A DNA stretch of 64,000 nucleotides from Annona cherimola (Eukaryota; Streptophyta; Magnoliopsida; Magnoliales; Annonaceae), in NCBI GenBank assembly GCA_030490835.1, contig CM059975.1, forward strand, positions 6,723,579 to 6,787,578, in the 5' to 3' direction. Positions 1-10,900 of this stretch are shown piece by piece. A model generated the notes under the pieces. That model had not been told where the DNA came from, made no database searches, and saw only the letters and a list, made by a program, of their open reading frames with translations. The translations under genes and the position numbers were made by a program. The stretch's first letter is position 1. The number at the start of each line of letters is the position of its first letter.

Positions 1-305
1 TTTCTTGCAAAGGAAAACTAGGATCAGGCCATCCAAAACATACTGTTTTAAACATTATTCATACATATTTTCATCTCTCCCCAAAACCTTTGCTTTTCAT
101 TGATGACATTTATAATCATAATATTTTCTATTTCTAAACAATGTAACAAAGATCACGGGATATTAAATTGTATTATTAGTAGATGGTTGTCTGAAATTAC
201 ATCAAAGCTACATACATCTTTTGCATTTATATTTCACATTTTAAAAAAAGTTCTTTTTTTTATTGGTATTATATGACATGAAAACTTCTTTATATTGGCA
301 ATTTT

Positions 306-478
306 TTTCACGACGTCGCTCCTCCACTATGCAGTTTATGAGACTAATTTTAGATAAATAATTAAATATTTGTCCAACCACTTGGACCACTTTTCACGGC
401 GTCGCTCCTCCTCTACGCAACTGATGAGACTAACTTTGGATAAATAACTAAATATTATTCCAACCACTTTGACCACTC
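306..478. repeat. Tandem direct repeat, two units of about 86 bp
   Basis: Both units run from TTCACGRCGTCGCTCCTCC through GATAAATAA to CCAACCACTTKGACCAC, with about 10% mismatches. Confidence 0.75.
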
Positions 479-559
479 TCATAACAATAAGACACACTAC
501 AACCCACAACTTTTACCCCATTTGTATAAATCTATCCCGTTCAAGTTTATTATATAATA

Positions 560-961
560 TATTTTCTAAACCTAACCTGAAGGTATGTTTTATTAACTTG
601 TTCTTATATAGGTGAATAAACATTCATGTTTTATTTAAGGATTTATGTTTTACTTTGACTGATTAATAATAAATTGAAGTATACAGTAGTTAAATTTAAT
701 ATAGATTTGTTTTTATACTTGATAGGTTCATAAATTCTTAAAAATTTCTTACTTGACCCGTAGTTTTTGCCCGACTCGTCGTCCCGAAACCGACCCGTTC
801 CCGACCCGAATTTTGTCCCGAGACCTAATAAAAAAAAGTAAGGGTCAAACCGATCTTGTCCCGACCCGAAAAAAAATAAGGGTCAAACTAGATTTTTGAA
901 AGTTAGGGTCAGGGTTGGGCACACCCTGACCCGTCCCGACCCGCCCCGATTCCCACCCCTA
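560..961. mobile_element. Truncated family G (hAT-type) element, right part
   Basis: The right end CCGCCCCGATTCCCACCCCTA and the repeated GGGTCAAAC/GACCCG motifs match the right half of the element at 14576-15295. The left half is not recognisable, so the left limit is approximate. It lies in intron 5 of TPS copy 1 or just 3' of it. Positions 1-560 otherwise hold only a tandem repeat. Confidence 0.55.
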
Positions 962-1130
962 ATAATAGAAGCTTGATAATGTGGATATATTTGTAATTAT
1001 AGTTAAACTATGTTAGTATGTATATTCGTAATTATGGTCAAATTATATAATTATATTTGCAAATTACACTAAAACGTAAACAACTATATTAGAGGAATTC
1101 TTGAACAAAACAGTTCCCAAAAGAACATAC

Positions 1131-3204
1131 AGTTTTCTTGAGGCATGTAATACGGTATGAGCAGTTTCCTTCCTCGCTCAATTCTTCCTGGAATTTCTCT
1201 AAAGCGGTTAGGAAGGCATTGAAATGCACCTTCATGTAATCTGGTAGCTGATCCAGGTCTGCCCAGTCCCATCTGAAATCAGGTTGTTATTTCGCTTCTT
1301 ATTGCGTATATCTTGCAAATTAAAATAGTATGCATAAATGAGAACATATCAAAGGCAGCAAATTTGTATATACCTTTTAAATGCAGCTGTGTATAGTTCA
1401 AGTTCTTCTAATGTGCCATAGACATCATAGATGTCGTCCATGATTGAAAGCAAGGATATCATTCTCGCTGTAATCCTTCTGGCTTGGGAATAATGCGGCT
1501 CAAAATATACCCCTAATATCCAAAAGTAGGCTTCCACTAATCTGTCTCTAATGAATGGCAGTTTTGTTGCAAACTCATTCTCCTTCCACCACCTGTGATG
1601 ATATAAAATATGATGATATTTACGTCACGTTCGGGATAACAATTTATAAAAAACATTACAAATTAGTAGTCTCTTAAAAGGAACATTAGGTTAGTTTTTG
1701 TTTCACTTTGGGCAAACGCAGAGAAAACATACCTTGAGAGTTCACTTAGCTCTTTCTTATGCAATGCTTGCAAAATGTTAAAATCCAACTTTGCAAACTC
1801 CAGGAGTAAATCATTTCTCTGTTTCTCTTGTTGGTAGATACAGATGAATTGCCTTGACTGAAGTCTCTCAACGCGCTTAACGAGGGGCGTATCCAAAGCA
1901 AGCTCGACTAGTTCTGAAAGGGGAGAGCTCAAATGGGGCAACATGGACTTCAAGTTCTTGGTGGTGAAATCAATAGCTTCATCCAAAATGCTCTCATCAT
2001 GTGTGCGAAAATACGCTGCTTCATACCAGCTTAACAATCCTCTTACGTCGTCTCTTAACGCTGCCTTAAACTCCCCATTCTCCCCTTTAAACTTTTTAAA
2101 CACATCTACTTTTGACAATCGTAAAATGTTTTAGACGTAAAACATAGATATTTCTATAAAGATTTCAAAAACGTCGATAAAACAACAATTATTCTTATTT
2201 GTAGACTTCTTTTGAAAAGCGCGATCATGGCCGAATTATCTATATCTGGAATTTTTTAAAGTTTCAAGGGATATTAAAATTTTGAGTGTGTTTCGCAGTA
2301 AGGGAAAAATGTGAGGCTAAAACGTTTCAATTCTAAAATTTTCATTCTTCATAGTTATCAAATTTTTTAATCATTTCTTTATATTTTCCTATATAGCTAC
2401 CATGCTTTTCCATTTTCTACACAACTACTTTATTTATTTTATTTTTATTTTCTTTACTTCTCAATATCATATCACATAAATTTTATCACTTTCTAAACAC
2501 ATACTTTTCATAATGCATATGCAAAAAAAATTCTGTTATTTCTATCAAATATTGGCAGAATTTTAATTTTTAAGTAACTTTGTGGTAGTGAATTTGACTT
2601 ACCGGATGATTCGTTATAACCATCTTGTCTTAGTAGCCTGAACCTTAGAGCCACAAAATGAAGATCATCATCGTCATTATCATAATTTCTTGCATTACGA
2701 ATCCTATCTAATGCATTTTTTATCTCTGCCTCGAAGTGGTAGGCAACACCTAGCCTTTGGATTTCATTGATCAAATCCAATTCTTGCAGAGCACCACTAG
2801 CATCTTGCAGCATCTTCTTCACTTCTTCCTTCAGCCTTCTAGCCCTACGTTGGGTGAGAGCGTCAACCTCCTGTGTAACAAGCAAAACCTAATATAAGAG
2901 AAACATCCATGATTTAAAACAACACGAAGACATTGGAGATTACTAAGAGCCTAGGGAATGCCACAAAAAGAATCCATGCAGTTGATTTAGGTAGGGAACA
3001 GTTTATGATGATAATGAGTAGAAATGCAACACAAAACATTGATTTACTACTTGCCATTTCTTCTGGTGGCATTACAGCGAAGCGATCACCCCAAACACTA
3101 GGGTGGAAATTTGGAGATGAGCGGCCGATCTCCTTCTTACCACCGGCCTTGGGAGGCTGTGTTATGGGAACCTCAAAGTGGCCATTGCCAGATAAAAGTT
3201 CCAT
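1131..3204 (-). CDS. TPS: Terpene synthase, TPS-a type (copy 1), exons 1-5; 3' end outside window
   Basis: Likely a cytosolic sesquiterpene synthase acting on farnesyl diphosphate. Exons read from the sequence (minus strand): 3204-3076, 2870-2603, 2108-1733 (376 nt), 1592-1374 (219 nt) and 1272-1131 (142 nt), with GT/AG borders and continuous phase. The N-terminus is short, has no plastid transit peptide, and contains an R(S)x8W motif (R28 to W38). Exon 4 carries the RDR motif and the DDIYD magnesium-binding motif at about residues 310-314. Exons 6-7, with the NSE/DTE motif, are not in the window; intron 5 runs off the left edge, so this is an edge truncation and not shown to be a pseudogene. 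Exon 3 protein is about 92% identical to copy 2. The exon 1/2 join is uncertain: the donor after GCT at 3076 is the only in-phase one I see, while exon 2 could instead start 18 nt upstream at 2888. Intron 2 carries a degraded MITE (2286-2503). Confidence 0.85.
2286..2503. mobile_element. Family E MITE remnant in TPS copy 1 intron 2
   Basis: Starts GTGTGTTTCGC and ends TTTCTAAACACAT, with the family's AT-rich arms (CTACACAACTACTTT). Intron 2 of TPS copy 2 lacks it, so it inserted after the two genes separated. Confidence 0.55.
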
Positions 3205-4223
3205 GATAGGAATTGAAGATAGCTAGGGTCAGTCAGGAGGATGAGAAATGTCTTGAAGAGGTGTGATGGTTTTGTGGACAACACGTTTTATGGTTCAATG
3301 AAAATTAAAAAATAAAAAATAAATACCAAAAAAAAAGAAAGAAAGAACACGTGTACACAAAGTGGCCATTGTTTTATCAGCCACTGGGGTGAGAAAGAAT
3401 GCCGATTAGAAAAATAAATACTGAATACTGTTCTAAGAGTGACAGTGTGCCCTTACGCTACCACATACTCTCCTATCTACGCACCACCTCATCATATGGC
3501 TACTATCCCACTGTTCCCTAGTGACAGAGAAATGTGTTAAGCAGGAGTCCGTGGACACCACATTTTAAAGTTGAATAAAAATTAAAAGAAAGGCTAAAAG
3601 AGCACAGTTTACATAACATGATAGCGACGGGTCATGAAGCAATGAAGGGCTTGAATCCGTCCGCAATAATGGAGTCGTTGGAGAGGCCCAACGCCATCAA
3701 GCTCTCAACGATCCAGATTTGAATATTTGGCATGCACAAGACCATCGTTACTTTTCCTAGGGTAAGTAGACCTGGATCGACTCGGTGAACGGTTCAGATC
3801 GTGTAAAAAAAACTCAAGAAAAGTGGGAGAACCCAATCATCAACTATTCAAGGGAAAGCCACGGACTTTTTTTTTTTTTTTTTTTTTTTAAAATTCTATT
3901 GATATATATATACAATCATCTCAAACGTGTGTTACAATCAAGCTCCTACCTACAGCAACATACCAATTTTTCTAACATTGTATCTATTTTTCCTACACAA
4001 ATTAAACGGCCGACACCCCCATTGCCAATTTGCAAGCAAGACGCTGCCACCACAGTTACCGATGTTGCCATTCGAACACGTGACTACTCGGCTGTGGGGC
4101 AAATGTGACGGAAAGCCACGGAAAGCGAGCTTCGCAATGAATGCTCTCTGCGACACCAGATACCGGTCAGGTAATGAGGGATGACATTGACACGTGGTTT
4201 CAGGATAAACGACCCAAGAGCCA

Positions 4224-4532
4224 CCGGACGCTGATCAGGCAGCGTTGCCTACTCCACTGTGCACACATCTATTTTTTTTTTATTTTTTTTTTTAAATTTT
4301 TTTTTAGAAATGTTAATATAGGTATATTTAAATTACGAAAATGCTACTGATTTTCAAAAATTAAAAATAAATATTTAAAAATCTCCAAAAATGGTAAAAA
4401 TTTATACACATGTTAAATACACTTGGGCTAATAATTTTATGAAAAAATTTCCAAAATAAAAATAAAAATTGGTGTATGCGCCAGGGAGCAGGCAATGCTG
4501 CCTGCTCCCAGGTGAAGGAGATCAGCGTCCGG
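4224..4532. mobile_element. Mutator-type MITE, family D, copy D1
   Basis: Perfect 13-bp terminal inverted repeats (CCGGACGCTGATC), then GC-rich inner palindromes (GGGAGCAGGCAATGCTGCCT). Long AT-rich arms carry the family motif AAAAATGGTAAAAATTTATA. The flanks share only GCCA, so the original TSD is worn. It lies between the two TPS genes. Confidence 0.65.
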
Positions 4533-4787
4533 GCCACACGATGAGCTGACGATGAAAAAAATTGGAGCTTTGCAGTGATTTGAAGAGAACATCAATGTCA
4601 CCCTGTATTTTACGCATAAGAGTACGGGTGCAACTTAGACCGGGCTCAACCCGAACTTGGCCCGTCGAATTAAAATAGTATTACAACTGTACACTGTAGA
4701 GTCCGAGCCCAATTTCCCATGTTTAGCCCGACCGAAATTGAAAAGAACTTGAACCCGGGTTGAGCTAAACCCGAACCCAAATTATAT

Positions 4788-4865
4788 ATAATACATATAT
4801 TTTATATTTATATAATACATATATTTTATATTTATTTAATACATATATTTTATATTTATTTAATA
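4788..4865. repeat. 24-bp AT-rich tandem repeat, about 3.3 units
   Basis: Unit AATACATATATTTTATATTT plus TATT, nearly identical in each copy. Confidence 0.8.
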
Positions 4866-5441
4866 CTTCATATAAATCTAGCTCTATTCCCTTTATATAT
4901 ATTATATTTATTTTATATCATATATAAACATTATTCTTCCCTAAGTTCAATTATATAATATAATATTTTTATATTTTCTTTTAGGAAAAAAAAGTTTGGT
5001 TTAGTGGTAGTTTCAAAATAAAAAAATAAAAAATATTTTTAGAACTTAAGATGTTTTATTTGGTGTTTTAACTTAATTACTTATGTAGGATGTTATTATT
5101 TGGTCGTTTCAATATGATATTAGTAGTTAGATATTTGTTCTATTTGAAATAAATTTGTTATAATTTATTTGAGTAAATACTATGATGGTTGAATATTTTT
5201 TATTATGATTGACATTATAAGGTTTTTCTTATAATTAGATATTAATGTTTATGTATATGTTTATGATATTAATATTAAATTGTATAATAGGAAAATAATG
5301 TACCTTTTCATTTTCTAAAACAGGCTACTAGTCTACTTTTTTTTTTTGAGAAATGACCATTAGTCTACTTAATATAAAGAGAATGTTTAAATGAGATTTT
5401 TCTTCTTTACATTCTTAAACACTCTTAAATTTTTGCTTGAA

Positions 5442-5606
5442 AATAGAAAAATATTATTTTTGATTTTTTAAATGATAGATTTAAAGTTGAATAAGTATAA
5501 GATAGATAACAAATATATAGAATTTCAAGAAAAATATCATTTTTGATTTTTTAAATGATAGATTTAAAGTTGAATAAGTATAAGATAGATAACAAATATA
5601 TAGAAT
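5442..5606. repeat. Tandem direct repeat, two units of about 80 bp
   Basis: Both copies contain TTTTTGATTTTTTAAATGAT, then TAAAGTTGAATAAGTATAAG and GATAGATAACAAATATATAG with no visible mismatch, so the duplication is young. Confidence 0.85.
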
Positions 5607-5667
5607 AATTTCAATCCGAAATCTAGCACGAAACTCAACCCTAGGGTTAGGATTTAAGTCTATAAAT

Positions 5668-5704
5668 AGGGTTAGGGTTAGGGTTAGGGTTAGGGTTAGG
5701 GTTG
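5668..5704. repeat. Interstitial telomere-like (TTAGGG)n tract
   Basis: Six perfect GGGTTA units, flanked by degenerate units (CTAGGGTTAGG at 5640-5651). The unit is the six-base type, not the TTTAGGG usual in plants. It lies internally between TPS genes. Confidence 0.85.
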
Positions 5705-5999
5705 ATGTTTTAGAAATAGAGTTAGGACTAAAGTTGAGGCGTACCAGAGTTACACCCTAATGGAGAGGCATATAACAGCGTGAGCCCCAAATGATATGGA
5801 TAATGCCTTGGATTATAGAAAATAAGAGCAGATCTATGGAAACTCATTTCTACACCGCCGAAGGCGTCCCAGGCAGCAATATCATTCGGTTGGCAGCGTA
5901 CAGCATCCTCCCCTCTAATGGACAACCCAGAAATGTGCTACAATTTTCCTTTTTCAAGCACCGCGAAAACCTCCTAAGACTAAGAGGCTTCCCAAAAGC

Positions 6000-6130
6000 C
6001 TATAAATACCCAAGGATTCCATCATTCCCAGCAGAGAAAAGGCAGGAGAGCGGGGAGAGAGAGGCTACAAAGTGCAAACGCTGTTGGTTCCCTGCGAGAA
6101 AGGGAAAAAGACTGGAGTGAAGCTGAGGGA
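6000..6130 (+). promoter_or_regulatory. TATA-like box with purine-rich transcribed-looking leader
   Basis: TATAAATACC at 6001-6010 is followed by a GA-rich stretch (6040-6120). The 109-residue ORF here (5791-6120) matches no family I know. It could be an orphan promoter or part of a decayed element. Otherwise 4540-7950 has only repeats and AT-rich sequence. Confidence 0.2.
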
Positions 6131-6329
6131 GTTAAAACAAGTTATTGATTTTGCCGTAAATATTTATTTGGCTGCCTAAGGATGGATGCGGCCAGATCAT
6201 ACAGCCAATTTCGTATATCTTCCCACCAAATATCACATTATTTGTAGTTATTTACATTTATATGTAAATAACGATAATGATTTGATGCCTAATAGACAGT
6301 TCACTTCATTCATCATACTTGTCAAATAC

Positions 6330-6610
6330 ATGTATATTCTATGTTTGCTGGAAAATATATATCCATATGTAAATTATAAAAAATATTTAAATTAACTCAT
6401 ATATGTATCTAAATGTAATAATATTTTATAAAATCATTTATCTTCATTGTAATGATATTTCAGATAGTCTGGACATTGAAAATGCGAATTTAAAATTAAT
6501 ATTCATATTAATTCATTTCATTATTTTGATTTTATACATTTCTGATGAAGTTTATATATAATGAAAATTACAATAATGAAATGATTTTCGTGATAATAAA
6601 AATTATAAAA
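6330..6610. repeat. AT-rich dispersed repeat, family X
   Basis: Shares TAATATTTTATAAAATYATTTA and the AATTTAAAATTAATATT-type words, in the same order, with 16150-16400, 16690-16960 and 23560-23830. The two copies at 16.1 and 16.7 kb form a local tandem of about 540 bp. Confidence 0.5.
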
Positions 6611-6999
6611 ATTAAAACTAATCTTTTACGCCGGGTATGAAAGGAGCAAATTTTTGATTGCTGTGTAAGTGTGTATATGCTGTTGGATCTTGTGGGTAAA
6701 AGGGCATCTATTTGATTAAAAGATGCAAAAATTCTGATATTGTCCCTACTTATGGCGTAACTAGATATTAAAAAATTTCAAAGAGCTCCTGCAGTCCATT
6801 TGCCCACTTATTCGCACACTCTTCTGTCACTCATTTATACCAATTTGCATTGTTGCGAAGACGCTTGCTGTAATCATCCCCTCCGGCTATGTGCTGTGCT
6901 GTAGCTCCAGTGGACATTTGGCTCTACTCTCTCCGCCCTCACACTCCTTGCCCTCACCACTGCGGCATTTTGTTCTCGCAAAATCACTTTCATTCAAAA

Positions 7000-7107
7000 T
7001 TTTCATATTATTTATGATTAACTAAATGGACAATATTAGAATAAAAAATAGGCTTTTCATATTATTTATGATTAACTAAATGGACAATATTAGAATAAAA
7101 AATAGGC
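7000..7107. repeat. Perfect 54-bp tandem duplication
   Basis: Two identical units (7000-7053 and 7054-7107), each starting TTTTCATATTATTTATGATT and ending AAAAAATAGGC. Confidence 0.9.
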
Positions 7108-7953
7108 ATTTGTGTGTGTGTATGTATATATAACTCTTTATAAGTTTTCAGCATTTTAGAAACACTAGCAAAAATATTATTATACTAGTAATATATTTTA
7201 AAATGCCAAAATTTTATTCTTGCATAAACATAAAAATCATGAATTATTGACAACTAAATTTCTTTAATGGTTGCTTTATAGAATTTGCTATAAATTATTG
7301 GCAACGAAGTTTTTTTTTTAAAACCAAATATTAATCTTTTACAAGAAATTTTCTTCGTCTAAAATCAAAATTTTCATAGTTCCAACAATCAGGTAGAGAG
7401 TTATCAAAAAAAAAAAAAAAAAGTAGAGTCCCCGAGGACACCGTCTCACGTCCCGTGATCAGGTGGTGTGTTCTCATTTCAGTTGAAGCAATTTTTTCAA
7501 GTTCTGAAAACTTACAAAAAATATTTATCTAATTGATGATCAGAGGCTTGGGAGATCCTGATTTTGCGTAGAGGTCAGTCTATATTGTTCAAAGAAATTA
7601 AAAGAAAACCGATTGTTTCGTAGGAGATACCACAAGAAAATTAATATTTGCAATATACATTCGGCGATGCGTAGCATTTTTATCACGAAAATAATATTTA
7701 GTGATATAAATAATTATTGTCTGTTGGATGCATGTGGCTCGATCTGTCTTATTTCAATAGATTTTGAAGTTCAACAAGAAAAGCAATATTTTGAAGGACT
7801 TAACTGGATGCTGGACTCCACAACAAATAGGATTTTATTGCAATATATAAATTTGCACCACAACCCAATACGGCTAAAACTATTGGCCAACAGCTTTTGA
7901 TTACAGGAAGCCTAGTCCAACCAAATGCCGTTTATTATTTGTTAATCTTGATT

Positions 7954-10900
7954 TCAAACAACAAGAGGGTCTATCAGCAGCATTCGGATCCATTCCTTTG
8001 TCTCAACGGTTGAATCGGTATACATGTCTTTGCCCTTGTGGATGACTTCAATCACACGTGTAAGGTTTACAGGCCGCTTCATGACTTCCCTGGGGACTGG
8101 AATCGGCTTCATGCATTCCTTGTTAATATCTCTCCATGCATTTTCTGCCTTCTCTTTTAGGTGCTCGCACGTTTCTTCATAGGTTGTGCCATACTCTTTC
8201 ATGTAGCAATGAACTACTGATGCCACGTGAACTCTCTCTTGCTCCAGCTTAATGAATACACCATTATTTTCAAAAAAAGAAGGTATATATGTCAGCCTCT
8301 CATGCAAGTAACTACAGATTGACGAATCAAACCGCAGATATATCAGCAACCATTTTTTTCTTACTACAAGACAACCAAAATTTTGCAGACACATTCTTGG
8401 CACTGCTTAACACTTCTTATCATAAAAAACTCTATTACCTAATATAGATAGTTGATATTATTTAAACTAACTTTTTTTTCGAAGTATATTTAAACTAACT
8501 TTTAGCAATAATAATATAATATAGGTTGCAGAAGGTAACATTTTGGCAACAAAATTATCACTGAAAGTATTACTTTTGGTGATAAATTTTTTAAAAAATG
8601 CTACAAAATCCTTTTTGCCATGTAATGTGGTTATAATTAGGACAGTATAAATTAATACAAAACTTTTTATCGTTTAAAAGTCTGTCTTTTTGTAGTGGAT
8701 CTACCGTATCTTTCTCAGAATTATCATACTATTTTATCTTTATTCTATTGCGCCAAATTTTCATGCCCATACATTTATCATTGCGACTATGGAACGTGGT
8801 TAATTCGTAAGACATTAATTGCATGAGTGAAATATTAACCAAAAAATTGGATGAGGCAGACGCTTTCTTCATTTGTACATCGTTAAAGCACGTAAATCTG
8901 CTACAACAAAATTAATTTATTATGTATTACAACCAACATTTTTCAAAAATTTTGAATGTGTTCGAAAGCATCTAGGAATTACGACACCCCCTAAAAATAT
9001 ATATCACCCGTAGAAGTTTTTACTTGCAAGCGTGCTATCAATGGTATTGATCTATTTCATCCAGATGCTTGGCTAACAAGCCCTAAATTTTATATCGATT
9101 GTGTGCTGATTAAATCAAAAGATGTGGCGCGCATACCTGATTGGAATTGATGTCATCAATTAACCTGCAATGAAGAGAACTTGCCTTAACTATATTGGGC
9201 ATATTAATGGCCCACTCAAATGCTTCCTTTGTTGCAATTTCTCCCATCCCAACAAAAGAAGTCACTGTCAGACATAGGTAACCACAGCTGACTAGGGCAA
9301 TTTTCATGTACTCTTCGACTGTTGGAACATATCCTGCATTGGCCCATCTTGCTTCCTCTAAGTAGGCTTTAGCTAATCCTGCACACTAATTACCCCATAT
9401 AACAAAAATTATATAATAAATAAAATCACCATTAACTATTATTCATTGGTTGGGTTCCTTAGAAGGCAAGTTAAAAAGACAATAAATTAAAGTTTATTTT
9501 CCAGTAAGTGATTTAACATAGAAAATCATTAAGATGCACTTCAACGAATTTCATTTAGTGCAGATAATTTTTTGACTACATATATTATATATTTGGTTGC
9601 ATTGTATTTATTTTTCTATAATTAATCATTAATGAAAATTAATTAGTTACTTTTGAGGGATGATGTTTGGTTAAATATAGTCATTTTTTTACATCAAACG
9701 TAACTAAAAATACATTTAATATAGCAATTAAAATTTGGCTGTAAATAGTAATAAAAGCTTTGCCTATAACTAGTGTAAGATTCAACGGTATTTGATCAAA
9801 CATAGCCAAATCCTTTACCTACATCCAATGAAACATAGCCAAATGAAAATTTTAGTAGCTAAAAGTTGACCACCTATACTATATCTTCTTACATTGATAT
9901 ATTACTACTTCATAGATTATATATTCCATATCTCTTTTAAGCCCTTATTCTTTTGATTGGGTAAAGAAGTTACATTTCATCGAATATTATAATCAAGCTC
10001 AGAAAAAATAACAAGCTCTTACAATTTTTAAGGAAAGACCCAAATTTTCCACGTTTTTATGGCAAATTTACAACGGAGCATTTTGCTCCTGTGGAACTTG
10101 AACCCGCACACACCCCGCAATGTGCTTACCGTGGTGCTGAGTGCTACAAGAAACTTTCCACTTATGTTAGAGGAAGCTCCCACCTGAACTCAAAGATCTC
10201 ATGGCCATTGGGATAAATTTTTGACCACCCGTTTGGCCTTTTAAGCCCCTTTAATTATGTACCTTATGACTTAATATCAGTTTTTTTAACATTGCTGATA
10301 TTATTTAATTTCCTTGCCTCCAGATGAATTCCATTAGATTAAACTCTGCCATCATATATAGCCTTGGACGCTGAGCAAATCTATATCATGTTCAAAACCA
10401 TATGATAATCCATGTGCATGATGAATTTCTACCTCTTCGAGAGATAAATTAAAATTAGCAAAAGGCGGAAAAAGGGAAAAGATTTTGTCGTGGAGAATGG
10501 GATAAATACAAACAATTATATATGTAGTACTGTGCTCAAAAAATTCAGGAACAAAATGGTTCCCAAGAGACTTACAGATTTCTTGAGGTAGGATATACGG
10601 TAGTATTCTCCTTCCTCGCTTAATTCTTCCTCGAATTTTTCCAAAGCAGCTAGAAAGGCATTGAAATGCACCTTCATGTAATCTGGTAGCCGATCCATGG
10701 CTTCCCAGTCCCATCTGAAATTAAGTCGCTGTTTCACCTTTCATTTTATAATATGTAAATTCCAAAAATACTATGCACATATATATCCAATATATATATA
10801 TACACACACTATGCATAAATGAAGAATAAAGGGAGAAGATATAAAACCTTTCTATTGTAGCCGTGTATAGTTCGAGTTCTTCTAATCTTCCATAGACATC

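Noticed and set aside
1..1130. Loss of exons 6-7, making TPS copy 1 a pseudogene
   Set aside because: Intron 5 is 1.2 kb in copy 2, so the missing exons would fall left of the window; truncation cannot be shown.
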